From JBBQER01 sp038320885 (GTDB lineage Bacteria > Actinomycetota > Acidimicrobiia > IMCC26256 > PALSA-610): DNA of 64,000 bases. Location: contig JBBQER010000001.1 in assembly GCA_038320885.1 (NCBI GenBank), positions 1 through 64,000 of the forward strand. The letters are read 5' to 3'. The stretch's first letter is position 1. Every line of letters begins with the position of its first letter. Shown one piece after another: positions 45,577-54,653 of this stretch. The translations under genes were made by a program, and so were the position numbers. Under the pieces are notes generated by a model. The model searched no databases. It saw only the letters and a list, made by a program, of their open reading frames with translations, and had not been told where the DNA came from.

Positions 45577-46008
45577 GTGCGTTCGATTTTCGACTTCCAA
45601 CGCACTGAGTACGTGATCACCGTCCAGGAAGCGCGGGCGGTTTTCGATCGACGGATCGCGGCGTGGCTCGCGGAAGATGTCGACGCGTACGTCGACTGCT
45701 GGCACGACGACATGCGCATCGAGACGCCGACCGGCGTGATCGAAGGCGTGGCGCGCTACCGGAAGCTCGTCGCCGGCAGCTTCGCCTGGGCCGCGCCGGT
45801 GTCGTTCGACGTGCACCACCTCGCGGTCGACGGTCCGAACGACATCGTCTTCGCCGACTGGACGATCCGCGCCCGCCGCCACGAAGACGATGTGCTCGTG
45901 GAGTGGCGTGGCCTGTCGGTATGCGAGCTACGCGGAGGCCGAATCGTCTGGTGGCGCGAGCACCACCTCGCGCCTCCTGCACCACGAGATCCATCGCACG
46001 CGGGCTGA
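45577..46008 (+). CDS. SnoaL-like/NTF2-like protein
   Basis: A 143-residue protein with the cone-shaped NTF2-like fold. It has the typical short helical start (VQEARAVFDRRIAAWLAEDVDAYVDCWHDD) followed by strands (MRIETPTGVIEG, FADWTIRARR, WRGLSVCELRGGRI). SnoaL-like proteins include polyketide cyclases and many unknown enzymes, so no substrate can be given. The start is GTG at 45577 or GTG at 45613. Its stop overlaps the GIY-YIG gene start by one base (TGATG). Confidence 0.85.
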   Translation: MRSIFDFQRTEYVITVQEARAVFDRRIAAWLAEDVDAYVDCWHDDMRIETPTGVIEGVARYRKLVAGSFAWAAPVSFDVHHLAVDGPNDIVFADWTIRARRHEDDVLVEWRGLSVCELRGGRIVWWREHHLAPPAPRDPSHAG

Positions 46009-46874
46009 TGAGCGTCTTGACCGAGGCGGCGCGTCGGGCACCCTCGACACCGGGTGTCTACGTCTTCCTCGGTGCGCAACGCGAGCTGTTGTACGTGGGC
46101 AAGGCCGCGGATCTTCGCCGCCGCATCGGCGACCACGCGCGCGACCAGCCCCGGACCCGGCATCCACGACGGCACGCACTGCTGGATGGTGTGCGAACCG
46201 TTGCTTGGGAGGAGCACGACGACGAGGAGTCGGCCTGGGCGCGCGAAGCCGATCTCATCGTGATGCTGAAGCCGGCGCTCAATGCGTCGCACGCCGATCA
46301 GGAACGCGATCACTACGTCGTCGTGACGATCGGGCCCGACGTCATGTCGTTCGCTCTGGCACCGACCGCCGTCGGAGCCGGCCGCGGCTACGGCACGTTC
46401 CCGCATCTCGCCAAAGGCGGCTTCTCCCACGTCGCGAAGCGCACGAAGAGCGGGTACACCGCGTTGCTCCGACTCCTGTGGGCCGCGGGGTCGTCCGGCC
46501 GAGCCGCGTCGATTCCGGCACGGATCGGCGGATCGTCACCACCGAGTCACCTCGACGCACCGGTCGCGCCCGAGCTCCGCCCGCGGTTGCACGACTTTCT
46601 CTCCGGGCGCAGCGCCCGCCTGTTGCCCGCGCTGCGGACCGCGATGAACGAGGCGGACATCCCCGCGTTCACCTTGGCCGCGCTCGAACGAGATGTTGAC
46701 GCCGCCGGCGACTTCTTCGAGCTCGGTCCTCGCCGGGTTCGCCGGTTCCGCCTGCGGCACGAACTGGCTCCGGGGCCCGTGAGCGGCGAGGTGATGGCAG
46801 AACGGCTGGCGCTGGAGCTACGCGAGTCGGTCGGAGAATTTCATTTCAGGGCGCCGGGTCCGGTGTCGGCCTGA
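46008..46874 (+). CDS. GIY-YIG nuclease family protein
   Basis: A 288-residue protein whose N-terminal 90 residues form a UvrC-like GIY-YIG nuclease domain: TPGVYVFLGAQRELLYVGKA (GVY...YVG), ADLRRRIGDHARD and the later EADLIVMLKPALN with the metal-binding Glu. The remaining 200 residues are a separate region that I do not recognise. It is similar in plan to Cho/UvrC-N-type proteins but lacks the UVR and helix-hairpin-helix parts of UvrC. It overlaps the convergent alpha/beta hydrolase by 29 bases. Confidence 0.88.
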   Translation: MSVLTEAARRAPSTPGVYVFLGAQRELLYVGKAADLRRRIGDHARDQPRTRHPRRHALLDGVRTVAWEEHDDEESAWAREADLIVMLKPALNASHADQERDHYVVVTIGPDVMSFALAPTAVGAGRGYGTFPHLAKGGFSHVAKRTKSGYTALLRLLWAAGSSGRAASIPARIGGSSPPSHLDAPVAPELRPRLHDFLSGRSARLLPALRTAMNEADIPAFTLAALERDVDAAGDFFELGPRRVRRFRLRHELAPGPVSGEVMAERLALELRESVGEFHFRAPGPVSA

Positions 46875-47694
46875 GGACGAGCGGCGTGGTCTCGTCGACG
46901 GCGTCGATGAAGCGGAGCACGGCGTCGTTGAACGCAAAGGGGGTCTCGGCCATGAGACCGTGCGCGGCCCCGCGCATCACCAGCAGACGCGAGCCCGGGA
47001 TCAGCTCGGCCATCTCCTCGGCGTCGCCCAGCGGCGTGAGCGTGTCCTGCGAACCGGTGATCACGAGCGTGGGCGCGGTGATCGTGTGCAGCTCGTTGCG
47101 CATGTCGTCGGGCATTGCGAGGATCGCGTCGACCTGGGCCGCGAACGCGGCGGGCTTCGTCTGCACGAGCACGCGCGCCAACACGTTGACGAACACGCCG
47201 AACCGGCGTTGCAGGCGCGGACCGATGAGCCAGCGCATTCCGTCGTCGGTCATCGCCTGCATGCCGTGCGCGGTCACGAGCTCCGCCCATTCCGCGAGCA
47301 GCTCCCGCCGCCACGTGTGGTGCCGGCACGCGGTGCACGCGAGCACCAACGACTGCACCCGCTCCGGATGCAGCACGCCGAGGATCTGTGCGATCACACC
47401 GCCCATCGATGCCCCGACGATGTGGGCGCGCTCGATGCCGGCCGCGTCGAGCACCTCGACCACGTCCCCCGCCATCCGCACGAGGTCGTAGGGGCCGGGC
47501 GGCGCGTCGGAGTGGCCGGTGCCGCGATTGTCGATCGCGATGCAGCGGTGCCGGCGGCCGAAGGCGCCGCGTTGGAGCGCCCAGCCACGAGCATTCATCC
47601 CCAGGCCCTGGATGAGCAGCACCGGCGTACCGTCACGCTGGCCCCACACGTCGTACGCGATGCGCACGCCGTCGGTCGTGACAATGTCGCCCAC
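46846..47694 (-). CDS. Alpha/beta hydrolase
   Basis: A 282-residue alpha/beta hydrolase. The oxyanion block is LLIQGLGMNARGW, the nucleophile elbow is GASMGGVIAQ (Ser), the Asp lies in TGSQDTLTPL, and the His in RGAAHGLMAE. The pattern resembles 3-oxoadipate enol-lactonase and related esterases. The substrate is unknown. It lies upstream of nothing obvious in its own operon; the acyltransferase gene starts downstream after a 20-base gap, in the same direction. Confidence 0.9.
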   Translation of the reverse strand: MGDIVTTDGVRIAYDVWGQRDGTPVLLIQGLGMNARGWALQRGAFGRRHRCIAIDNRGTGHSDAPPGPYDLVRMAGDVVEVLDAAGIERAHIVGASMGGVIAQILGVLHPERVQSLVLACTACRHHTWRRELLAEWAELVTAHGMQAMTDDGMRWLIGPRLQRRFGVFVNVLARVLVQTKPAAFAAQVDAILAMPDDMRNELHTITAPTLVITGSQDTLTPLGDAEEMAELIPGSRLLVMRGAAHGLMAETPFAFNDAVLRFIDAVDETTPLVLRPTPDPAP

Positions 47695-47713
47695 GGCTAC
47701 AGCGTACGCGTCG

Positions 47714-48403
47714 TCAGGTGCGTGCTTGAACGAGCAAGTCCGAGACCGCGTCGCGTACCGATTCGGCGAACCGTGCTGCCGCGAGCGGATCGTCGGGGTC
47801 GTACGGATCGGCCAGCGTGACCAACGAGCCGAAGCGCACGCGCCACGGTCGTAGCGCCAAACCGAACGGACCCCCCGGCGTGACCGCGACCGGGACGATC
47901 GGTACGTGGATCATCGCGAGCATCAGCTTCCGGGGTGGGACCCCGGCACCCGACCGCAACCATGTGGGGGCGAGCGGAACCGCGACGAGATGGCCGTCAC
48001 TCAAGCACGCGCGCAGGTCGGGCGCGCTCGCGCTGATGGCACCGAGCCGGCGCGCGATCCCACCGAGCGCAGGAAGCGCGGGTGCGCCGGTGATGCGCAG
48101 CCGGCGATGCACCGCGCGCCGTACCGAGACGCCGAGCACGGCCGGCTCGAAGATGCCGAAGCCGCGGTTGGCGATAAGAACCGCGGGACCGCTCTTCGGG
48201 AGGTTGTCGCCGCCGGTGATCTCGACGCGCAACGCCGCGCTGAACACCGGGTTCACGAAATCGACGAGCTGCGGGTCGTAGCCGAACGGATCGATCGGAT
48301 AGCGACCGTCGATCCGGCGCCGAAGCGCAGTTCCCAGCGGCACCGCCTCGTTGATCTGGTCGATCTCCAACTGGTCGTCATGCAACATCGCGAGCTCGCT
48401 CAC
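47714..48403 (-). CDS. PlsC-like acyltransferase lacking the HX4D motif
   Basis: A 229-residue protein like 1-acylglycerol-3-phosphate acyltransferases in length and in its central block (SGPAVLIANRGFGIFEP). The expected catalytic His-x4-Asp is absent: the equivalent segment reads ANRGFGIFE, with no His before the acidic residue. It retains an LAPTW segment and the IVPVAVTPGG stretch of the fold. It may be an inactive or highly diverged acyltransferase. The GTG start (48403) overlaps the stop of the upstream epimerase gene by GTGA, so the two are translated together. Confidence 0.75.
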   Translation of the reverse strand: MSELAMLHDDQLEIDQINEAVPLGTALRRRIDGRYPIDPFGYDPQLVDFVNPVFSAALRVEITGGDNLPKSGPAVLIANRGFGIFEPAVLGVSVRRAVHRRLRITGAPALPALGGIARRLGAISASAPDLRACLSDGHLVAVPLAPTWLRSGAGVPPRKLMLAMIHVPIVPVAVTPGGPFGLALRPWRVRFGSLVTLADPYDPDDPLAAARFAESVRDAVSDLLVQART

Positions 48404-49371
48404 GCAACCGCCTCTCGACTCGTCGGGATGGGGATGACATCCGCCCACTCGAACAGGTCGCGGAGAACCGTCTGGGTCGGATGCAACGCGCCGAGCTCGA
48501 GTGCTTCCACCGCGCGGCCGCCGGCACCGGTGCGGCCGTGGCGTAGCAACTCGATGACGTGCGGGGCGATTGCCGCGCCGGCCAGCTCCACGATTCTCGA
48601 GGCGCCCTCCCACATCGGGCCGACGACGGGAAGGGGAATACGGCCGCCGAGACGAACCGCCTGCCACGGCGTCGCCGCGCCCGGGCCGACGATGTTGAGC
48701 GGGCCGTCGTAACGATGGTCGATCGCGGCCACCATGGCTTCCGCCGCGTCGTCGGGGTGCAGGAGTGAGAACGGCGGATCGGCGACGGCCGGCACCGGCA
48801 CGACCGGAAGCCGTAACAAGCGTCCGACCGGACTCGGCACGTGCGGTCCGACAACCGGCGCGTAGCGCAGGGCACACACCGAGACACCGTGGCGCAGCCG
48901 CAGACCCGCGGCGACCGACTCGACCTCGAGCAACGACCGCCCGTACGGCGTACGCGGCTCGGGCATGACGTCTTCGTCGGGCACAGAGGCGAATGGTGTG
49001 CGCGGCCCGTAGACCTCGAGCCCACTGCGCAAGACGACGTATTCGAGCTTGCCGGCACGCGCGGCCGCGCTCATCGTCGCGATCGTGCAGAGCTCGGTGC
49101 GCTCGATCGCCGAGGCCGGGCTCATTCTCGACGCGGGCTCGTACACCCCGAAGTGCGCGACGACCGTCGGCGCGAAGCCCTCGACGAACTCCGCGAGCCG
49201 ATCGCGGTCACGGGGATCGATGCGGTGGAAATCGGCGCGGCGGAGCCGCCGGCGCGGCGGGACGAAGTCGACGCCGACCACTTCGCCGGCCCAGGGGCGC
49301 TGCTCGACGAGCTGGGCGACACGGGTGCCGAGCTCGCCGCCCATCCCTGTGATCAGCACCCGTTCACTCAC
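48400..49371 (-). CDS. NAD-dependent epimerase/dehydratase family protein
   Basis: A 323-residue extended short-chain dehydrogenase. The Rossmann motif is ITGMGGELGTRVAQL, the family Tyr-x3-Lys pattern appears only weakly (YGRSLLEVE, with Ser/Leu in place of Lys), and SLLHPDDAAEAM is the typical epimerase helix block. Without a clear active-site Lys, the activity cannot be assigned. It overlaps lysS upstream by four bases (ATGA) and the acyltransferase downstream by GTGA. This chain suggests a shared envelope or lipid role with the acyltransferase. Confidence 0.85.
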   Translation of the reverse strand: MSERVLITGMGGELGTRVAQLVEQRPWAGEVVGVDFVPPRRRLRRADFHRIDPRDRDRLAEFVEGFAPTVVAHFGVYEPASRMSPASAIERTELCTIATMSAAARAGKLEYVVLRSGLEVYGPRTPFASVPDEDVMPEPRTPYGRSLLEVESVAAGLRLRHGVSVCALRYAPVVGPHVPSPVGRLLRLPVVPVPAVADPPFSLLHPDDAAEAMVAAIDHRYDGPLNIVGPGAATPWQAVRLGGRIPLPVVGPMWEGASRIVELAGAAIAPHVIELLRHGRTGAGGRAVEALELGALHPTQTVLRDLFEWADVIPIPTSREAVA

Positions 49372-50921
49372 AACTGCTCCTTACGCACAACCGTCGCGTC
49401 GTATGCCGTACCCGCGCCAGTTGCCGTACCGGCCTCCGGCCGTAGATGAGGGAACAAGATCACCTCTCTGATCGACGTGACCCCGGCCAACAACATGACC
49501 AGACGATCAATTCCCATACCCATGCCGCCGGTCGGCGGCAGGCCGTACTCGAGCGCCCGCAGGTAGTCGGCGTCGATGCCGTGCGCCTCGGCATCGCCGT
49601 GGTCCTTGAGGGCAGCTTGCGCCTCGAAGCGGCGCCGCTGCTCGATCGGGTCGTTGAGCTCGCTGTAGGCGTTGGCGATCTCGCGCCCGCCGACGATCAG
49701 CTCGAAGCGCTCGGTCAGTGTCGGATCGTCGCGATGGGCCCGGGCCAGGGGGGAAACCTCGAGCGGGTAGTCGCACACGAACGTCGGGCCCTCGATCTTC
49801 GCCTCGGTGGTCTTCTCGTAGATCTCGAGCACGAGCTTGCCGGACCCCCAGTGGTCTTCGTAGGTGATGTCGAGGGCGTCGCAGACCTTGCGCAAGCTCT
49901 CGACCGGGTCCGACGGGTGCACGCTCACGCCCGCGTGCTCCTGGATCAACTCGATCATCGGGCGTCGGGCGAACGGGGGCGTGAGATCGAATGTTCTGCC
50001 GTCCCATTTGACAACGGTCGATCCCGTCGAGGCCCGCGCCGCCTCCGCGATCAACTGCTCCGTCAGCCGCATCATGTCGGTGTAGTCGGAGAATGCCTCG
50101 TACAGCTCGAGCATCGTGAACTCCGGATTGTGCCGCGTCGACACGCCTTCGTTGCGGAACACCCGCGCGATCTCGAACACCCGGTCGATCCCGCCCACCA
50201 CGAGCCGCTTCAGATAGAGCTCGGGCGCGATCCGGAGCGAGAAGTCGGTGTCGAGCGCGTTGTAATGAGTCGTGAACGGTCGCGCCGCGTCCGATCCGGG
50301 ATGCACGGTCAACACCGGTGTCTCGACTTCGACGAAGCCGCGCTCGACCAGGAAGGCACGCGCGGCGGCCAGCGCGGCAAAGCGCACGGCAAAGACGCGT
50401 CGGGCGTCGTCGTTCGCAATGAGGTCGACGTAGCGCTGCCGGAACCGCGTCTCGGTGTCGGTCAGACCGTGCCACTTCTCCGGCAACGGAAGGAGCGACT
50501 TGGCGAGCAGGGTGAATGTCTTCACGTTGACCGAGAGCTCGCCCTTCTTGGTCTTCATCACCGCGCCTTCGACGCCGACCCAGTCACCCCGTTCGACCTC
50601 CCCGACGAACCGCGCGAAGGCGTCGTCGCCGAGCTCGGCCTTGTTCACGAACAGCTGCAACGAGCCCGTGCTGTCACGCAAACCCGCGAACACGAGCTTG
50701 CCCTGCACGCGACGAGAGATAACCCGACCCGCGACCCGCACCACCTCGTCGGAGGTGGCGCCCGTCTCCACACGCGCGTCCCAGTGCTCGCGCACCTCGC
50801 CCAACGTGTGCGAGCGGTCGAAGCGAACCGGATACGGATTGTCACCGCGAGCGCGGATCGCTTCGACCTGCGCCAGGCGCGCCGAGCGCTCGTCGTCGCC
50901 CGCCCTACTCTCCTGATCCAT
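49368..50921 (-). CDS. lysS: Lysyl-tRNA synthetase (class II)
   Basis: A 517-residue class II lysyl-tRNA synthetase. The OB-fold anticodon domain (VRVAGRVISRRVQGKLVFAGL) is followed by motif 1 (RFAALAAARAFLVERGFVEV), motif 2 (VFEIARVFRNEG and HNPEFTMLE) and motif 3 (GLPPTGGMGMGIDRLVML). All are conserved, so it is functional. The epimerase start overlaps its stop by ATGA. It follows coaX in the same direction, as in other actinobacteria. Confidence 0.97.
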   Translation of the reverse strand: MDQESRAGDDERSARLAQVEAIRARGDNPYPVRFDRSHTLGEVREHWDARVETGATSDEVVRVAGRVISRRVQGKLVFAGLRDSTGSLQLFVNKAELGDDAFARFVGEVERGDWVGVEGAVMKTKKGELSVNVKTFTLLAKSLLPLPEKWHGLTDTETRFRQRYVDLIANDDARRVFAVRFAALAAARAFLVERGFVEVETPVLTVHPGSDAARPFTTHYNALDTDFSLRIAPELYLKRLVVGGIDRVFEIARVFRNEGVSTRHNPEFTMLELYEAFSDYTDMMRLTEQLIAEAARASTGSTVVKWDGRTFDLTPPFARRPMIELIQEHAGVSVHPSDPVESLRKVCDALDITYEDHWGSGKLVLEIYEKTTEAKIEGPTFVCDYPLEVSPLARAHRDDPTLTERFELIVGGREIANAYSELNDPIEQRRRFEAQAALKDHGDAEAHGIDADYLRALEYGLPPTGGMGMGIDRLVMLLAGVTSIREVILFPHLRPEAGTATGAGTAYDATVVRKEQL

Positions 50922-50937
50922 CAGGCCTCGGCTTCCA

Positions 50938-51747
50938 TCAGCCGTTCCGTTCGAAGATGATCCGTAAACCGTAGAGGGTCAGCCAGGGTTCGTAGTGCTG
51001 CACGGTTCGGGCGTGCGGGCTGATGAGATCGGCGAGGCCCCCCGTGGAGATGACGGTGCACGGGCCGAGCTCGGCGATGAACCGGTCGACCAGGCCGTCG
51101 ACCTGCGCGCTGAATCCGTAGAGCGCGCCCGACTGGATCGACTCGGCGGTCGACTTGCCGATCACGTGCTTCGGCGCCTGGAGCTCGACGCGGCGCAATC
51201 CGGCCGCGCGCCCGAATAGCGCGTCCATCGCGATCTCGACCCCGGGGAAGATCGCGCCGCCGAGATACTCGCCGCCGGCGCTGATAGCTTCGACGGTGGT
51301 CGCGGTGCCGAAGTCGACGACGATCGTCGGTCCGCCGTAGAGGTCGTACGCGCCGACCGCGTTGGCGATGCGGTCGGGCCCGACCTCTTTCGGGTTGTCG
51401 TAGAGGATGGGCATTCCCGTGCGCACGCCCGGTTCGAGCACGAGCGCGGGGAAGCCGAAGTAGCGCTCGGTCATCTGGCGCAGCTCGGCGGTGACGCGCG
51501 GCACGCCGGAGCAGATCGCCACGCCGGTGATCAGCTGGGCGTCGGGCCGATTCGCGGCGTCGGCACCCTCGATGCCGGGGAGCGCGAACGAGAATCCGTG
51601 AAAGCCCAGGAATTGTTGCACCATGAGCGCGAGCTCGTCGGAGGTGCGGTCGGCGACGGTCGCGATGCGCCAGGTGTCGAGCAGCTCGTGATCGCGGAAG
51701 AGCCCGACGACCGTCTGCGTGTTCCCCGCATCGATGGTCAGCAGCAT
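50938..51747 (-). CDS. coaX: Type III pantothenate kinase
   Basis: A 269-residue type III pantothenate kinase (CoaX), the first step of CoA synthesis. The phosphate-binding motif is DAGNTQTVVG, the second DFGTATT, and the adenosine/substrate block is GVDRIANA-like (GPDRIANAVGAYD). IFPGVEIAMDALF and STGGLADLI finish the ASKHA fold. CoaX differs from CoaA in needing K+ and resisting CoA feedback. It follows nadC by one base and precedes lysS. Confidence 0.96.
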   Translation of the reverse strand: MLLTIDAGNTQTVVGLFRDHELLDTWRIATVADRTSDELALMVQQFLGFHGFSFALPGIEGADAANRPDAQLITGVAICSGVPRVTAELRQMTERYFGFPALVLEPGVRTGMPILYDNPKEVGPDRIANAVGAYDLYGGPTIVVDFGTATTVEAISAGGEYLGGAIFPGVEIAMDALFGRAAGLRRVELQAPKHVIGKSTAESIQSGALYGFSAQVDGLVDRFIAELGPCTVISTGGLADLISPHARTVQHYEPWLTLYGLRIIFERNG

Positions 51748-51748
51748 G

Positions 51749-52588
51749 TCACGTGATATCCAGTCCGATGTCGAGCACGCGGACCGAGTGCGTGATCGCG
51801 CCGACGGAGATGAAGTCGACGCCGGTCTTGGCGTACGCGCCGACGACGTCGGGGGTGATGGTGCCCGACACTTCGGTCCGGGCGCGGCCGTCGACCAGCG
51901 CCACCGCCTTCTCGACTTCCTCGGGAGTCATGTTGTCGAGCATCACGACGTCGACGCCGGCGTCACATGCGTCGCCCACCTGCTCGAGCGTGTCGCACTC
52001 GACCTCGACGGTACGCATCGGCCAACGCGTGCGCGCGCGCTCGACCGCCTTCTCGATGCCCAGCGCCGCGAGATGGTTGTCCTTGATCAGCACCGCGGCC
52101 GCGAGTGAGTCGCGGTGATTGAAGCCGCCTCCGGCCCTCACCGCCGCGCGCTGAACGCCGCGCAGTCCCGGCAGCGTCTTGCGCGTGTCGAGAATGCGGA
52201 CCTGGCCCTTGGCGGCGCGCACGTAACGGCGCGTCAGCGACGCGACGCCCGAGCAATGGCACAGGAAGTTGAGGGCGACCCGCTCCCCGCCGAGGATGGA
52301 ACGCAACGAGCCGTTGACGTCGCCGAGCTCCGCTCCCGCATCGACGGCGTCGCCGTCGTGGACGCACCAGGTGACACTCAGCTCGCCGTCGACCTGACGG
52401 TAGGTCTCGTCGACGAGCGCGGTACCGGCCAGCACGCCGTCTTCGCGCGCGACGAACCGCGCGGTTGCCGTCTGGTCCTCCCCGATGCACGCGATCGACG
52501 TGATGTCTCCGAGCAGGCCGAAGTCTTCGGCGAGCGCGGCCGCCACGACTTCGGCGACCACCGACTCCGGCGCGTCGAATTCACTCAT
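51749..52588 (-). CDS. nadC: Nicotinate-nucleotide pyrophosphorylase
   Basis: A 279-residue quinolinate phosphoribosyltransferase, forming nicotinate mononucleotide with loss of CO2. The N-terminal domain (ALAEDFGLLGDITS), RILDTRKTLPGLR, GGGFNHRDSL and IKDNHLAA blocks carry the conserved Arg, Lys and His residues. VEVECDTLEQV and VMLDNM follow in the barrel. I chose the ATG at 52588 because it overlaps the nadB stop by four bases. The stop of this gene is one base from coaX. Confidence 0.96.
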   Translation of the reverse strand: MSEFDAPESVVAEVVAAALAEDFGLLGDITSIACIGEDQTATARFVAREDGVLAGTALVDETYRQVDGELSVTWCVHDGDAVDAGAELGDVNGSLRSILGGERVALNFLCHCSGVASLTRRYVRAAKGQVRILDTRKTLPGLRGVQRAAVRAGGGFNHRDSLAAAVLIKDNHLAALGIEKAVERARTRWPMRTVEVECDTLEQVGDACDAGVDVVMLDNMTPEEVEKAVALVDGRARTEVSGTITPDVVGAYAKTGVDFISVGAITHSVRVLDIGLDIT

Positions 52589-54213
52589 GTGCCCTCGTGC
52601 GCCAGCGCGGGGAGCTCGACGAAACGCGGGGCACGATCGCCTTGGATGACGAGACGGCCCAGCCACCGGTCGTCGGTGCCGGGAGCATCACTGCGCGTGT
52701 GCGAGCCGCGCGACTCCTGGCGGGCGAGCGCGCCGGCGACGATCGCGCGCGACACCCGCACGAGATTGATGACTTCGTAGGTGGCAATCTCCCGGGCCGG
52801 AAGCTCGTCGGCCAGCTTCGCGAGGTCGGCGAGCGTGTCGGCGGCCATATGCAGGTTGGGTGCGGCGCGGACGACGCCGCAGTCGGCCGACATCGTGCGC
52901 TGCACCGCGCTCCGCAGAGCGTCGGGCGCCGACATGTCTTCCTTGCGGAGCACGACGGGATCGGGCGCGGGCAAGACCTCGACCGGCGGAAGCTCGATGA
53001 CGCCGGCCATCGCCCCGGTCGCGTCGGCACCAACCTTGCCGGCGACGATCGCGGTCACGACGCGCTGACCGAACACGAGACCGTCGAGCAGGGAGTTCGA
53101 CGCGAGGCGGTTGGCGCCATGCACGCCGCTGCACGCCGTTTCGCCACACGCCCAGAGGTGCGGCAGCGTGGTCGCGCCGTCGAGGTCGGTGATGATGCCA
53201 CCCGACAAGTAGTGCGCGGCGGGCGCAACCGGCAGCCAATCCTCGGTCGGGTCGAGACCGGCGGTCCGGCACGCGGCCCAGATCGTCGGGAAGCGCCGCG
53301 GGAAGTCGTCGATCATCGTGGCATCGAGCCAGAGGTGCTCGACACCCGCGAGCGCCATGGTCTCGTGGATCGCCCGGGCCACGATGTCGCGCGGCGCGAG
53401 ATCGGCCAGCGGATGCACATCGGCCATGAACGCGTGCCCGTTGGTGTCCCGGAGCACGGCACCCTCGCCGCGCAGTGCTTCCGAGAGAAGCGGGCGCGGC
53501 ATCGACGGATGGTGCAACGCCGTCGGGTGGAACTGGACGAACTCGAGATCCGCGCACGCAACGCCGGCCTTGAGGGCGAGCGCGACGCCGTCGCCCGTGG
53601 AAAGCGTGGGATTGGTCGTGACCGCGAAACATTGCCCGACGCCGCCCGTCGCCAGCACGAAGTCTCCCGCGCGCACGAGCTCGACTTCCCCGTCGGGGCG
53701 GAGCGCGAGCACTCCGCGGCAGCGACCGTCTTCCACCAGCAGCTCGATCGCGAACCAGCCTTCCCGCACGCTGATGTCGCCGCGCTCGACGGCAGCAACC
53801 AGAGCCCGCTCGATCTCCGCGCCGGTTGCATCGCCGCCGGCATGCACGACGCGCGCGAGCGAATGACCGCCTTCGCGGGCAAGGAGCAACTCGTCGCCGT
53901 CGGGCCCGGGCGCGGTGTCGAAGTGCGCGCCGAGCGCCGCGAGCTGACGGACCCGGTCGGGGCCTTCGGTCACGAGCACACGGACCGCCTCGACATCGCA
54001 CAGGCCCGCACCCGCGGTCAGCGTGTCGGCGAGGTGAAGCTCCGCGGAGTCGGGTTCGGCGAGCGCGGCCGCGACGCCGCCCTGCGCGTAGCGGGTGGCC
54101 GAGAGCGAGAGCTCGCCCTTGGTCAGGACGACCGTCGTCAAGCCCTGCCGTGCGGCCTCCAGCGCGGTCGTGAGACCGGCGACACCGCTCCCGAGAACGA
54201 GAACGTCGATCAC
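52585..54213 (-). CDS. nadB: L-aspartate oxidase
   Basis: A 542-residue FAD enzyme oxidising L-aspartate to iminoaspartate for de novo NAD synthesis. The FAD motif is VLGSGVAGLTTALEAA. ATRYAQGGVAAAL and the HPTALH block are characteristic of NadB and separate it from fumarate reductase. HAFMADVHPLADLAPRDIVARAI and GGIITDLDGATTLPHLWACGE follow. The gene is long and complete. It couples to nadC by overlap. No nadA is found adjacent, so quinolinate synthase must be elsewhere. Confidence 0.96.
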   Translation of the reverse strand: MIDVLVLGSGVAGLTTALEAARQGLTTVVLTKGELSLSATRYAQGGVAAALAEPDSAELHLADTLTAGAGLCDVEAVRVLVTEGPDRVRQLAALGAHFDTAPGPDGDELLLAREGGHSLARVVHAGGDATGAEIERALVAAVERGDISVREGWFAIELLVEDGRCRGVLALRPDGEVELVRAGDFVLATGGVGQCFAVTTNPTLSTGDGVALALKAGVACADLEFVQFHPTALHHPSMPRPLLSEALRGEGAVLRDTNGHAFMADVHPLADLAPRDIVARAIHETMALAGVEHLWLDATMIDDFPRRFPTIWAACRTAGLDPTEDWLPVAPAAHYLSGGIITDLDGATTLPHLWACGETACSGVHGANRLASNSLLDGLVFGQRVVTAIVAGKVGADATGAMAGVIELPPVEVLPAPDPVVLRKEDMSAPDALRSAVQRTMSADCGVVRAAPNLHMAADTLADLAKLADELPAREIATYEVINLVRVSRAIVAGALARQESRGSHTRSDAPGTDDRWLGRLVIQGDRAPRFVELPALAHEGT

Positions 54214-54222
54214 AGGTTCAGC

Positions 54223-54653
54223 CTACGGGGCCGGGCTTACGGGATCGCGACCGCGCTCGGCGCCGGTGCGAATCCACACGACGTTCGAGCCCGAGCGCGC
54301 CGCCTGCTCCATCGGAATCGGACGATTGCACTCGTCGACGTGCACGATGAGCGGCTCGAAATCGTCGAGCTCGGCTTCTTCATACGACGCGTACGTGATC
54401 ACGATCACGCGGTCGCCGGGCTGCACGAGCCGGGCCGCGGCGCCGTTGAGGATCACGTCTCCTTTCCCCCGGCCATCGCATAGGTCTCGAAACGCGCGCC
54501 GTTGTCGATGTCGAGCACGTGTACCTGCTCGAACTCGCGCAACGCGGCGAGCCGCATCAACTCGGGATCGAGGGTGATCGAGCCCACGTAGCCGACGTCG
54601 GCTCCCGTGACGATCGTCCGATGGATCTTCGACTTCATCATCGTGCGTTGCAC
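54223..54653 (-). CDS. panD: Aspartate 1-decarboxylase (frameshifted)
   Basis: Pyruvoyl-dependent PanD, which makes beta-alanine for pantothenate. The start MQRTMMKSKIH and the self-cleavage site GYVGS (Gly-Ser) are intact. The first frame reads through DIDNGARFETYAMAGG and stops early. The expected continuation (DVILNGAAARLVQPGDRV, then FEPLIVHVDECNRPI) is in another frame. A shift near 54460, at a run of five G bases that would need six, restores the protein. Essential function and this homopolymer suggest a sequence error, but a real mutation is possible. Its start overlaps the panC stop by 16 bases. Confidence 0.85.

Noticed and set aside
54450..54470. Programmed frameshifting in panD
   Set aside because: No slippery heptamer or stimulatory structure is evident, and PanD is not known to use it; a homopolymer error explains it better.
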